A DNA stretch of 64,000 nucleotides from positions 3,701,804 to 3,765,803 of the forward strand of contig JAEVLN010000007.1 in NCBI GenBank assembly GCA_018350325.1. The letters are read 5' to 3'. Source of the DNA: Globodera rostochiensis. Taxonomy: Eukaryota; Nematoda; Chromadorea; Rhabditida; Heteroderidae. The number at the start of each line of letters is the position of its first letter. The first letter of the stretch is position 1. Positions 55,324 to 64,000 of the stretch are shown here, piece by piece. The translations under genes and the position numbers were made by a program. The notes under the pieces are model-generated. The model was given only the letters and a program-made list of their open reading frames with translations. It did no database searches and had not been told where the DNA came from.

Positions 55324-56395
55324 GTAGCTGCTCTGCTGGGAATATAGAACGGCGGCAAAGAAAGAAGAAGAAAATTCAGTTACAGTAGACGTAAACCCCC
55401 CGCCCTTACCATTTCCATCGTTACAGTACGCCCCCCATTCATCGTTGCAGTACGCCATCCTCCATTTATCATTACAGTACGCCCTCCCCTATCCTTCGTT
55501 ACAGACTCCCTCGCCCATCCCTTGTTACAGTACGCATAAAACCTCCGCAATTTAAAATCTTCTAAAGCGTTACAAATTGTGGAAAAAGGAGTTTCAAATT
55601 TATCCATCTATCTAAAATACTTTGCTTAAATGTGTGCGAAATGTCCTTTCCCCCCACCCCAGTGTGCGAAACGTCCGTTTTTGCACTAGTGTGCGGTCCA
55701 ATGTGCGAAATGTCCGGACGCCGACACTTTGGCTGCTGTTCGACTTCCCGCACATTTTCTTTCTTTTATTTCGAATCTTTTAACTAGAGAAAAGACCGAT
55801 GGAGATTCTCGTTCGAAATCTCGGTTGAAATAGTTCGAGTTTTGTCATCAAAATCTCGATCAAAAAGGTACCGAGATTCACGATCTCAGTTCAATTTTAC
55901 TTGAATTAAAGGACCAATTCAGTCCCAATCCCGCTACCTATATTCTAAATTTGAACTAGGATTCGATTAAAATTAAAGTCCGGTTATCCGGGTCTGTGTC
56001 ATTTTTTACTTCTGGAATCCGGTTTCCGATCCGGACCAAGGATGGGCGAAGCTCGGCGCACTACCCGAAGCCGAAGCTCGAAACGAAGCTCAATTTTATT
56101 TCATAATATTGCGTTTATTGGTAGATTTTTTTGTGATCAGTGAACAAAAAAGTGATTAACACTAGAACCTTAAACATTTGAAAACAGCCTTGAAACCGAA
56201 ACTGATAAAACTTAGAAAATCGCTTCGAAACTTGATCCGAAACCGGTTCTCAACGGACACTGATAAAGAAATATTCCAAATTAGGACTGGCATTCCGTCG
56301 GTGGGGGGGGGGGGGATGAGATTTTCGGGGACAAAAACCCCGAAACAAATTTTAGGGGGTCCCGGTCGGCGATGCTTGGGTCCCGGGGTCGGTGC
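55324..56395. other. Remainder of gene C 3' flank, then repeats
   Basis: The 55324-55560 segment matches the gene B 3' flank (ATCGTTACAGTACGCC repeats). After it come an AGTGTGCGAAATGTCC repeat (55628-55700) and CTCGATC/CGAAGCTCG palindromes (55795-56110). Confidence 0.5.
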
Positions 56396-56637
56396 TGAAC
56401 CCAACCCAATATTCATTCCAAGACATGGACGGCACGCCGTCTGACCAATGCCTAGCAGATTCTTGCGACGGCGAACTTTGCAACGAGGGAAAGAAGGAAC
56501 TGGTTGAGCCGCCTCCGCCTCCAACTCGGTGCCTTCTATTGTACTTCTTGCGATGGACCCCGAAGCCGGTGCCGGTGCAGCGACGCAATCCGTTGCCCCC
56601 CCCCGTTCTGCTCCTTATTGGCTGTTCGTCACTTTGA
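56396..56637 (+). pseudogene. Remnant of a Ly6/three-finger gene (member 3)
   Basis: The frame DMDGTPSDQCLADSCDGELC, then NEGKKELVEPPPPPTRC, matches the end of the Ly6 domains of members 1 and 2 (DGGTPKCELCHEGLCNK). Upstream sequence (56300-56395) is a GGGGACAAAAACCCCG-type repeat rather than the expected domain exon. The tail (LLLYFLRWTPKPVPVQ) shows a short Pro run but no clear anchor. It is probably a truncated copy. Confidence 0.6.
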
Positions 56638-57616
56638 AAAAAATTTAAATCATAAACAAAGTGTTTTAAGAATTTAATAGAAAAGATTGCAATTTTAAAA
56701 GCGAAATTTTTGGTGCTAGGTAAAAATGCCAACCAGCCGGCCGCCTAAAACATTCAAAAAACCCAGTCTGTCTGGTTGGCATTTTGACCGGTTGGCATTT
56801 CGTCCTGACACTGAAATTTCCATTTGAGTAAATCGGATTGAAATATAATCATTTTTGCTTATAAAGTTTAAATTTAAAAATTGTTTATAGTTTTGCTCAT
56901 CTATTTGCAATGATTGTGCCCGGATGGAATGATGAAAAGAAGCTAATTTGTAAGACATTCTGCTCAATATTTGCAGACCAAAAAACAAAATCCCAATTTG
57001 TACGCTATCGCATATTTAGATTTAATCATCAACATAATTCTGTTGACAATTTTCAAAGATAAAATTATAAATATTTATCATATCAGGGGTGGGGGGGGGG
57101 GTGAGCAAAATGTTGGATCACGTTTCGGGTCGGCCTAAAAACTTCGGTCTTTGGACTGATTACTGATTATGATCCAAACTTTTCATGAATTGCCATGCCA
57201 GCCATTTTTAATTGCCACTATTTTTTAATCCGAAATATTGTTTTTGAATTAATACACTTATTTGTTTTTTTAAATTGCATCAATCGCGTCCATTCTCACA
57301 ATTCTGGGTCAACATTTTGCTGGGAGCAAATAAACCATTCAAATTAATGATAAAAAAGAGAGATTAATTGCCAAAAGTGAATGTCCGTCCCTCCCCCGTT
57401 TTTTTTGGGTCAACATTTGCCCAAAACGTCCATTCAAAAATTTATAAGATAATAATCTCAACATTCAGTCTATAAATATGTTTCGACCGAATCAACCAAT
57501 GGAGGGGGCATAACAGTGATCAGAGTAAGAAATTGATTATTAATATTTATTAAAAATTGGCAATGGTACAAAAGGTTTGCGTCAACTTTGGACATGCCAG
57601 AATTGCCCAATTAGAG
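56638..57616. other. Intergenic, no upstream CARM1 exons found
   Basis: AT-rich. I looked here for the methyltransferase core (VLDVGCGxG-type motif I) that should precede the CARM1-like exons and found nothing. A repeated GGTTGGCATTT(C/T) occurs near 56780. Confidence 0.45.
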
Positions 57617-58573
57617 TGCCTACAAACAACAGCAACAGCGTGCCGCCTTCTGGGCCCAGCAGACGTTCCACGGTGTCACGCAGGGCGTTCTGCAGCAGCC
57701 GGCACTGGACGAACTGTTCCGACAGCCGGTGGTGGTGCGTTTTAACACATTGTTTTTGTTGTTGTTTTCTAATCGTTGAATTTCTTTTTTGCCATAAGCA
57801 GAAAAATTGTTGATGAACATGTTATTGGCACTTTTACTCTTAGGACTCGTGGGGTACCGGCATTTTGGTGTCGCAAAGCGTCAAATGGACCGTAGATTTT
57901 GAGCGCGACCCGGTGGAGCGGTTGCATCGAATTAAAGTTCCATTCACGGTAAATTTCAGTCTTTTGTCCTATTTTGATCGAGTCGAACAATTGTCTCTTT
58001 TTTTTTTTGCTTTGCCATTTTTTCCCCTCATTTTCCCGAGTCGACCTTTTGTCAGTGTAATATTTTACCAAGTCGTCCATTTGTCTTATTTTGGTATTGA
58101 AATGAGTCAGGCTTTTCCCCCGCGGTCATCCCGTTCCCGCAAAAAAGTTGCTTTATTTGAAAATTTTACGAACAATTTTGGCAATTGCGGTATTTTTTAT
58201 TATTACAGATGAATGCTCAACGGACGTGCCATGTGCACGGTGTTGCCTCATGGTTCGATGTGGCATTTGTAGGCTCAAAGTATGCTGCTTGATCTCATTA
58301 TGTCTCCATTTTTGCACCCAATTGCTTTGTCACAGGCGCACCGTTTGGCTGTCAACAGCGCCTACCGAACCGTTGACACATTGGTACCAAGTGCGCTGCC
58401 TGGTCAAGCAGCCCATGCTGGTGTTGGCCGGCCAGGACGTTCGGGGCCGTCAGGAGATGGTGGCCAACAATATGTTTATTTATCAATGTTCAGCTGATCA
58501 ACCGCTCCAAAATGGCTTTGATCCCCGCATATCGGTGACAGAACAACACAAATTGACCCGCAACGAATCATGA
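57617..58573 (+). CDS. CARM1: CARM1/PRMT4-like arginine methyltransferase, C-terminal half only
   Basis: CARM1 methylates arginines of histone H3 and transcription factors in the nucleus. Exons: 57617-57734, 57844-57948, 58209-58279, 58336-58573, all in agreeing phases. They encode [69 protein letters not shown] and [19 protein letters not shown]. The last is close to invariant in CARM1 beta-barrels. The SAM-binding half (motif I, double-E loop) is not present upstream, and an in-frame stop lies just before the first exon. This may be a truncated duplicate, or the upstream exons may be distant. The protein ends LTRNES-stop, without a long C-terminal activation tail. Confidence 0.75.
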
Positions 58574-59289
58574 GCATTTCAGCTTAATTTACAATTTCAA
58601 TTTTGTCGATGTTTTGATTTTTCAAATTTCGATTTAATTCCGAAGACATTTTTTCATAAACTTCCAATCCGCCGCGCAAAATTCAAAAAATTCAATTAAA
58701 TTTGCTGTTGATTGGAATCGGGAAACCGTTGATTTTCGGTCTTCCAGGACAATTCGTTGTTAACCATTTCTTGCTTCTGTCCCTCGCTTCACTTTTATTG
58801 TTGCTGTTTTTTGTTTTTCCATCTTCATACAATTTGCACTTTCCAAATCGAACAAATCTCCGCGATATTTAATTTGCTTATTTATTGTATTTTCTTAATT
58901 TTGTTTATCAAATCTTTCTCCATTGTTTAACATTGTTCAGAATTTTCAAAGAAATTTGAATCACTTAAAATTATGCGTTTACTTACAATGGAGAAAGAAA
59001 CACCTTCGCTGAATTATTTTTAACGATAAATTTCCTCTTGAAAAGTTAATCAAAATTCATTTTTATTTAATTGAATAGACGTTTTTATTCGTTTACTGTT
59101 TTAATTGGTTTGTCATTCACATTTATCAATTTGCTTAAATACTTAAGGCGGCTTTGGGACTTTGGGTGTGTTTGATGAGTCTGGAAAGCGGGAGCTCAGA
59201 ACTCAAAGGTAGGGGACTTGGGCATGTGTTCCGATTTATAACAATTACAGAATTCCGACTTTTAAATATCTTATTTTTTGATTCAGAAA
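58574..59289. other. Intergenic, no gene
   Basis: AT-rich, with pyrimidine-rich stretches (58740-58830). Nothing recognised. Confidence 0.4.
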
Positions 59290-60414
59290 ATGGTTCGCTT
59301 CTCTGACGAAATTGCGTCTGCGTTAACGAGACTTGGTCTCGACCAAGTGCCAATAACCCACCGCGGGGAGGCTCTGTCGGGTCCAAGCGGCATGGAGCGC
59401 CAGCCGCCAGACGCAGTGTTGGGCACAAGCGGCGGATGGGAGCGGCAGGAATGGTGCGTCTTTTTAGGCAAAGAATAAAACGGGTCCTGGGGTTCTTTGC
59501 TTTTTCAATTATGGATATTTCTTAAAAAGTGATGGAATATTTGCTAAAATTTGAATTTGGTGATTCGGTCAGGGAACGCAGACAAGCCGCGCGAATTCGA
59601 GAGGCTGTCGACTTGGAACCTGCGTCGCCCTTCCATCGCGACCCAGAGTACTTAGAGGCTCTTCATCAACTTGGCCCTGGGCCGATCACTCAACAGGTCA
59701 GACATTGCCACAAGCAATTTTGGCAACTGAAAAATTTGTTTTTCAGACACTCCTGGCCATCCACGGCGAAGTGTACCGCCATAACGCCACGCCGGCCATG
59801 GCCGTTTTCGGACGGAGGATGTGAGAATCGTGGACGGGGAGACCGACGATGTGATTTTTTCCTCGGCACCGGCGGAGAAGGTCAAGGTCTAAATTCCTTT
59901 TTATTATATCCGGCTTTTTCCGGTTTTTGCTTAATTTTCAAAAATTGTAACCGTTCAAAAACCTTTTAAAATTCTCAATTTTATTTTCTATCGACAAATT
60001 CGTAATTTTGAAAGCCTATATGAGTGCTTTTTCCCTTTTTTAATCAGTGGACACAGTAGGAAGCGTGAGGACCTCGCGCCTCTTGATGAACGCCGTGCTG
60101 CACCGTGCCGGACTGACACCACTGGTCTTTGACGATGAGGCGGCGGACGAGTACAACCGGCGGCTGCTGCTCGGCAATCAGTTTGACCTCCAAACCTTCT
60201 TCGACTTTATTACCATCCAACACCAATCAATTGGTGGGTTTGTTTTGACCCGATTTGTTTTTGGCCAATTTATTTTTTACATTATTTGTTTTTGACCCGA
60301 TTCGTTTTTTGGGAATTTGTTTTAATTGGAGTCCGTTCGCTTTACTGTGGTTGTTAAAATTATTTTTAATTTTTTATCGCAATTTATAATATTTTTATTC
60401 CAGGCAAACATTGA
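59290..60414 (+). pseudogene. Decayed Fic-domain (AMPylase-like) gene
   Basis: Intact Fic proteins transfer AMP to target hydroxyls using an HPFxDGNGR loop. Segments: 59290-59478 (MVRFSDEIASALTRLGLDQV), 59532-59696 (VRERRQAARIREAVDLEPA), 59747-59880 (LLAIHGEVYRHNATPAMAVF, then EDVRIVDGETDDVIFSSAPA in a shifted frame), 60048-60233 (DTVGSVRTSRLLMNAVLHRA, DLQTFFDFITIQHQ) and 60404-60414 (KH-stop). GxxRTSRLLMN followed by a helix and the FFDFI block is typical of the Fic core. However, the catalytic HPF-D-GN part is replaced by DTVGSVR, about 40 residues before it are missing, and a frameshift near 59812 separates AVFGR from EDVRI. It is probably inactive. Confidence 0.6.
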
Positions 60415-60738
60415 GCCATGTGCCCTCGCAGTTCCTACAGTTTTGCTTCTTTTTGGCGGTCAGTTTTAAGACATTTTGTAATATTTAGATTAAAAAATAT
60501 ATGTAAAAGCTTTTTAAATAGCATTTTTTCTAAAAATTGGAATTATAGTGACTTTTTTCCATATAAATTTATATTTGGCTTTTTTGAGAATAAATCCAAA
60601 TTAGCAATTGCATTTTCCGATAATTTCTTTTGAAAACGCAATGAACAAAAAAATGTAACCTTAAAATTCCCGTTTTTAGGAGTCTTAATCTAAGCCCCAA
60701 TTTTTACTGTTTGCAATACTCGCTCCACGGATATTGAT

Positions 60739-61001
60739 TAGGGATGTAACCGGATTCCTACACTTTGGGGTCCGGTATACTGGATTCTGGAGTTTTTTTG
60801 AAAAATCGGAATTAAATTCCGGGGGCGGGGAGGTCGTCGGTGTCGATAAGATGCCTAGCATTTGATACAATTTGTTAAGAAAATTGGTCTAAAACCGCAG
60901 ATTTTTGCCCAATTTTCGTTTGGAGGGGCAGATTTAGAAATTTGCTAGATTCCGGTTTTCTGGACCTTCGGGTCCGGCGTGCCGAATCCGGCTACATCCC
61001 T
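60739..61001. repeat. Inverted-repeat element (TAGGGATGTAACCGGATTC)
   Basis: It begins TAGGGATGTAACCGGATTC and ends GAATCCGGCTACATCCCTG, with a degenerate copy of the GGTGCCGATAGGC module inside (60832-60850). No clear target duplication. It is probably another hAT-like MITE with a mutated edge. Confidence 0.6.
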
Positions 61002-61311
61002 GGATTGTAGCGAGAAATATAACGAATGTAACGAGATATATTTAAATTTTTGATTTAACGAAGAAATGACGAATTGGTGCGTTATTGGACGCGCCTTCAA
61101 CTCGTTTTCGCCCAACTTGTTTTTTATTCAACTCGTTTTTCCAGTAACATAAAGCAATTATGAGCGTAATTTGAAGGGTTTTATGCAATTCTTTAAAGTA
61201 CTTGGGGTTATTAAAGGCGCTGATCCATCAGGTTTATCATTTTAGACATCACCTAAATCTATGATTTTTTTAAAAATATTCTTCAAAGGTAATCAGTGGA
61301 ATTTTTTGCAG

Positions 61312-62483
61312 ATTCGTGCTCAGCTCAATGAAAGGAATCGATTGGTATATGAAGTGATCGGGTTTGTTCCATTACCGTCTAAGGTATAAAATACCCAACA
61401 TTTTTGAAAATTTTGATAAATGTTCGAATTTGTGTTTTGATCAACTACGCAAGTGCATGGGTATTAGGGATGGCGGAATTCCGACATATTTTTGTGCTCG
61501 AGATACCGAGATTTTTTTAGTTTTCTGCTTTTGCCTTACATTATTTTTTAGTGATTTTTCAAGAAATTTACTGGGGGAAAAACTAAATGGTTTCCGTCTC
61601 ATAAAACAAAAGAATGACTGTTTTCAATAAGTAAAAAATAATTTTTTATTAAAAATAATTTTGTATTCAAAGTTATTATACAATTTGGAGTGAAAATCTG
61701 TAAAAATTTCAGCGACGATCAATAGAAGGAATTAGTTTGGTAAAAGTGTCTACCGGATTTGACAACCCTGCTGGTGCGACTCATCCGACAGTGGTAAGCA
61801 ACAAAAAGGGGTTTAAAATGAATTAGGCACAGGGTTCAATACCCGCTGCCGGGTACGGGTACGACGGATGCGGGTACCCGCCACCTTCCCCTAATAGGGG
61901 TGGGTCGAAAGGAAACATTTTTCGAAATTGAAAGTATCTTCAAAATCTAAATTTTTTTATTTCGATTTTTGTAAGAAAAACCTCAAAATGAACGAAATCG
62001 AAAAACGAAAGGTTTTGACCCACCCCTGTCCTCTAACAAATATAAAAAAATAATATAAACTCTTCGAGTGATTTCTCTATAGCCCGGTGAAAATTCAAAA
62101 ATTAAACCTTTTAAGATCCTAAAAAAAAGTAAATTATTTCACAATGCCAAAATCTAAAAATAAATAACAAAACATATTTTTACATAACTCACTTAATATT
62201 TCCGGGTTTTCGTTGTTTTTTGGCCTTTCCCGTTAAAAAGGTGTCCGTTTTTCAATAATGCTTCTAGCTGCATGAAAGGATAGAAACAAATTTTTGTGAC
62301 TGATTACTCTGTTTTAAGAACTTTTTTTAACAGACTAATAATTTTCAATGCTTAGAAATGTCGACTTTATGCCAATTTAAGTTTTTTTGGTTTTTATTTT
62401 TTGAACCGCCGCATCGGCTGGCCGTAATTACAGGCGAATGAAGACGAAAAAAACAGCCTTTTTGTGTGCCTCCGTCAGCATAA
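61312..62483 (+). CDS. Internal exons of an unrecognised gene
   Basis: Exons 61312-61383 (IRAQLNERNRLVYEVIGF, VPLPSK), 61713-61793 (RRSIEGISLVKVSTGFDNP, AGATHPTV) and possibly 62434-62483 (ANEDEKNSLFVCLRQH) are bounded by TTTGCAG/TTTCAG/TTACAG acceptors and GTATAA/GTAAGC/GTAAGT donors. They join in phase 0. No start or stop was found, and the family is not recognised. The intron at 61850-61920 contains a GGGTACGGGTACGACGGATG palindrome. Confidence 0.4.
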
Positions 62484-63922
62484 GTAAGTAATTGGAGGAG
62501 CCTTTCGCTGTGCAATGTGCGGCTGCTGGTCGGCCGGGCACAGCAAATTCGGTTACGGCACAACCCAAAAGCATCGCCGCCATTGACGGGCAGCGGGAGG
62601 CGAAAGTGGCCCCCAAAACAACAAAAATAACAATATTTTAATTCTTTTTTCAAAAATAAAAATAAAATATAATTCTTTTACTATATTTGTTTAATTTTTA
62701 AATAGCTTGCATACATACGAAAGTTTTTATTCTTTCTTTATAGGGACTGGATTTATTTTGGATAAAATTTTGCCAAGTACGCCAAAAATATGGAAAAAAA
62801 AATTCATAATGAGAAATATATTCAAAAAGTTATCAAAAATAACATAAAATAGTAAAAAAAAAGTCCGTTTTTTCATTGCAAATTTCGCTTCATTTTTGAC
62901 TGACTGTGTGCTTAATTATCAAATTGTCCCGTCTGGCAATTAGTTGGCATCTGGCTGCCATTGTGCTTTACAACAGCTCCATCTGCCTCCCTGGGGGCAT
63001 TATTTCTTTCCATTGCCTGAGGCGTAATTCATATAAACACACTTTCCCTGGGGACTTAAAAGCCGCCGTCCCCTTCTCGAAAGTGCCGCGAAACTCTTGT
63101 AAAAAGTTGGACTGACATCACTTTTTTTGCGCTCCACTCCAACATTCTCGAGAATGAAGGATGGCATTCTCGTGTTTATTTCTCTACCCTTTCTTCTGCT
63201 TCTCTGCTTTGACGTATGAGCAAAATGCCTCCTCTCTTTCTCTGCCTTTTACGCAGTGTTTTTTTTTTGTTTCTCTCTTTTGCTATACTTTTGTCATTAG
63301 CTTTCTGTGCACAAAAATTAATGCATTTCATTTCTCTCACTGTTCAACGTCGTTTTCTTTGTGCCACTTTGTGTCTCTGTGCCATCAAAAAACACGTACT
63401 ATTTCGCAAATGCCCTCAAGGGCACGGCACGCACCCGTTCAACGTGCCCTCGGGCGCTATGAACGTGGAGGATGGGGACGTCTCAAAAAAAGAGAGCCAT
63501 TCGGCTGACAGGACTGCTAGGCTCTCTCCTCTCATTGCCGGTTGGCACGGCATTCCTTCCAACGCCATTCATTGCTTCGGGCCATGGGGACAGTGCCAAA
63601 GGCAAATAAATACAAATTCTATTTGCCTCCGTTGCGCGCATTTTTTCCCCCCAGTAGCCAATCGAATTGTCAGTAAATTTTCGTTCTTTTTTACTTTAAT
63701 AAAAAAGAAAAATTTCTGCAAAAGTTGTAAATTTTTAAATTTACTAGAAATTGAATTGCGAACAAAGGCTGTCCGATTGTGAAGGCAAAGAATTGGCCCC
63801 ATTAAGCCATTGTTAACCCATTGACTCGACTTTCAACCATCACAACGAGACAAAAAAAATAAATTCTCGAAAATAATTGTTTTTTTTTTGACACAGTTTT
63901 CAGCTGACGGGCTGACAAAGGC
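62484..63922. other. Intergenic, no supported gene
   Basis: AT-rich, then a pyrimidine-rich stretch (63130-63380) whose open frames are low-complexity and Phe/Leu-rich. The minus-strand frames at 62345-62653 look protein-like in places but have no splice or family support. Confidence 0.4.
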
Positions 63923-64000
63923 ATGCGAAAATTTCGGCTGAATTTGTGGCCCTCCAGCGGCACAAAGTCGAACACCGACGGTGCCAAGACGGACCAGCAC
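63923..64000 (+). CDS. Possible start of a gene running off the right edge
   Basis: After a TTTTCAG acceptor-like site at 63896-63902, ATG 63923 opens MRKFRLNLWPSSGTKSNTDG, AKTDQH, with no stop before the window ends. It has balanced codons, unlike its surroundings. The product is unknown and the start could be internal. Confidence 0.35.
   Translation, partial: MRKFRLNLWPSSGTKSNTDGAKTDQH

Noticed and set aside
62345..62653. Minus-strand frame of 102 residues with several Cys
   Set aside because: No signal peptide, splice partner or family; overlaps plus-strand exon-like sequence at 62434-62483.
63216..63782. 188-residue plus-strand frame with a hydrophobic N-terminus
   Set aside because: The hydrophobicity comes from pyrimidine-rich DNA; no coherent domain and no codon bias like the real genes.

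Overview
This window is nuclear DNA from a eukaryote, and most likely a plant-parasitic cyst nematode (Globodera/Heterodera type). It is AT-rich. Genes are split into small exons by short introns with TTTCAG or TTTAAG acceptors and a few GC donors. Genes lie on both strands. I recognise a nematode GLB-1-type globin, an F-box-like family I associate with cyst nematodes, and small secreted effector-like genes whose upstream regions carry repeated ATGCCA motifs. All exon models were built by hand from motifs, reading frames and splice-phase arithmetic; nothing was searched.

Layout. 0.1-5.8 kb (+): a nuclear receptor whose 14 exons join in perfect phase and encode two successive DNA-binding domains plus a ligand-binding domain. 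6.3-7.8 kb (-): globin. 10.0-10.9 kb (-): Cys-rich secreted protein. 12.3-13.8 kb (+): effector-like gene A with an expanded repeat just upstream. 16.0-18.5 kb (+): F-box-like gene with a broken phase. 19.4-20.2 kb (-): Ly6/three-finger protein. 20.8-22.2 kb: long G-rich minisatellite. 23.1-28.3 kb (-): rhodopsin-family neuropeptide-type GPCR. 28.4-34.9 kb: mostly repeats. 34.9-36.2 kb (-): secreted protein of unknown function. 37.6-38.7 kb (+): effector-like gene B. 41.7-42.9 kb (-): secreted Ser-rich exon and downstream exons. 45-47.7 kb (-): UDP-glycosyltransferase remnant flanked by inverted repeats. 48.8-50.4 kb (-): second Ly6 protein. 53.1-54.1 kb (+): effector-like gene C. 56.4-56.6 kb (+): Ly6 remnant. 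57.6-58.6 kb (+): C-terminal half of a CARM1-type arginine methyltransferase. 59.3-60.4 kb (+): decayed Fic-domain gene. 61.3-62.5 kb (+): exons of an unknown gene. 63.9 kb to the edge (+): start of a gene.

Two themes stand out. First, genes A, B and C share one signal-peptide-coding segment and a duplicated upstream region with ATGCCA motifs and a TATA box; in B and C a phase-1 intron separates the signal peptide from unrelated mature peptides. Second, the intergenic DNA is full of non-autonomous hAT-like elements. Seven carry exact 8-bp target-site duplications with inverted ends (TAGAGCCCGG, TAGAGACCGG, CAGGGATGGGCGG, TAGGGCTGCG or TAGTGCTCGGCA types), and several enclose the same GC-rich hairpin module and tRNA-like segments. 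Several genes here are partial or decayed (UGT, Fic, CARM1-like, Ly6 remnant), which fits a repeat-rich, rapidly changing region. No autonomous transposase, rRNA gene, CRISPR array or convincing functional tRNA gene was seen.
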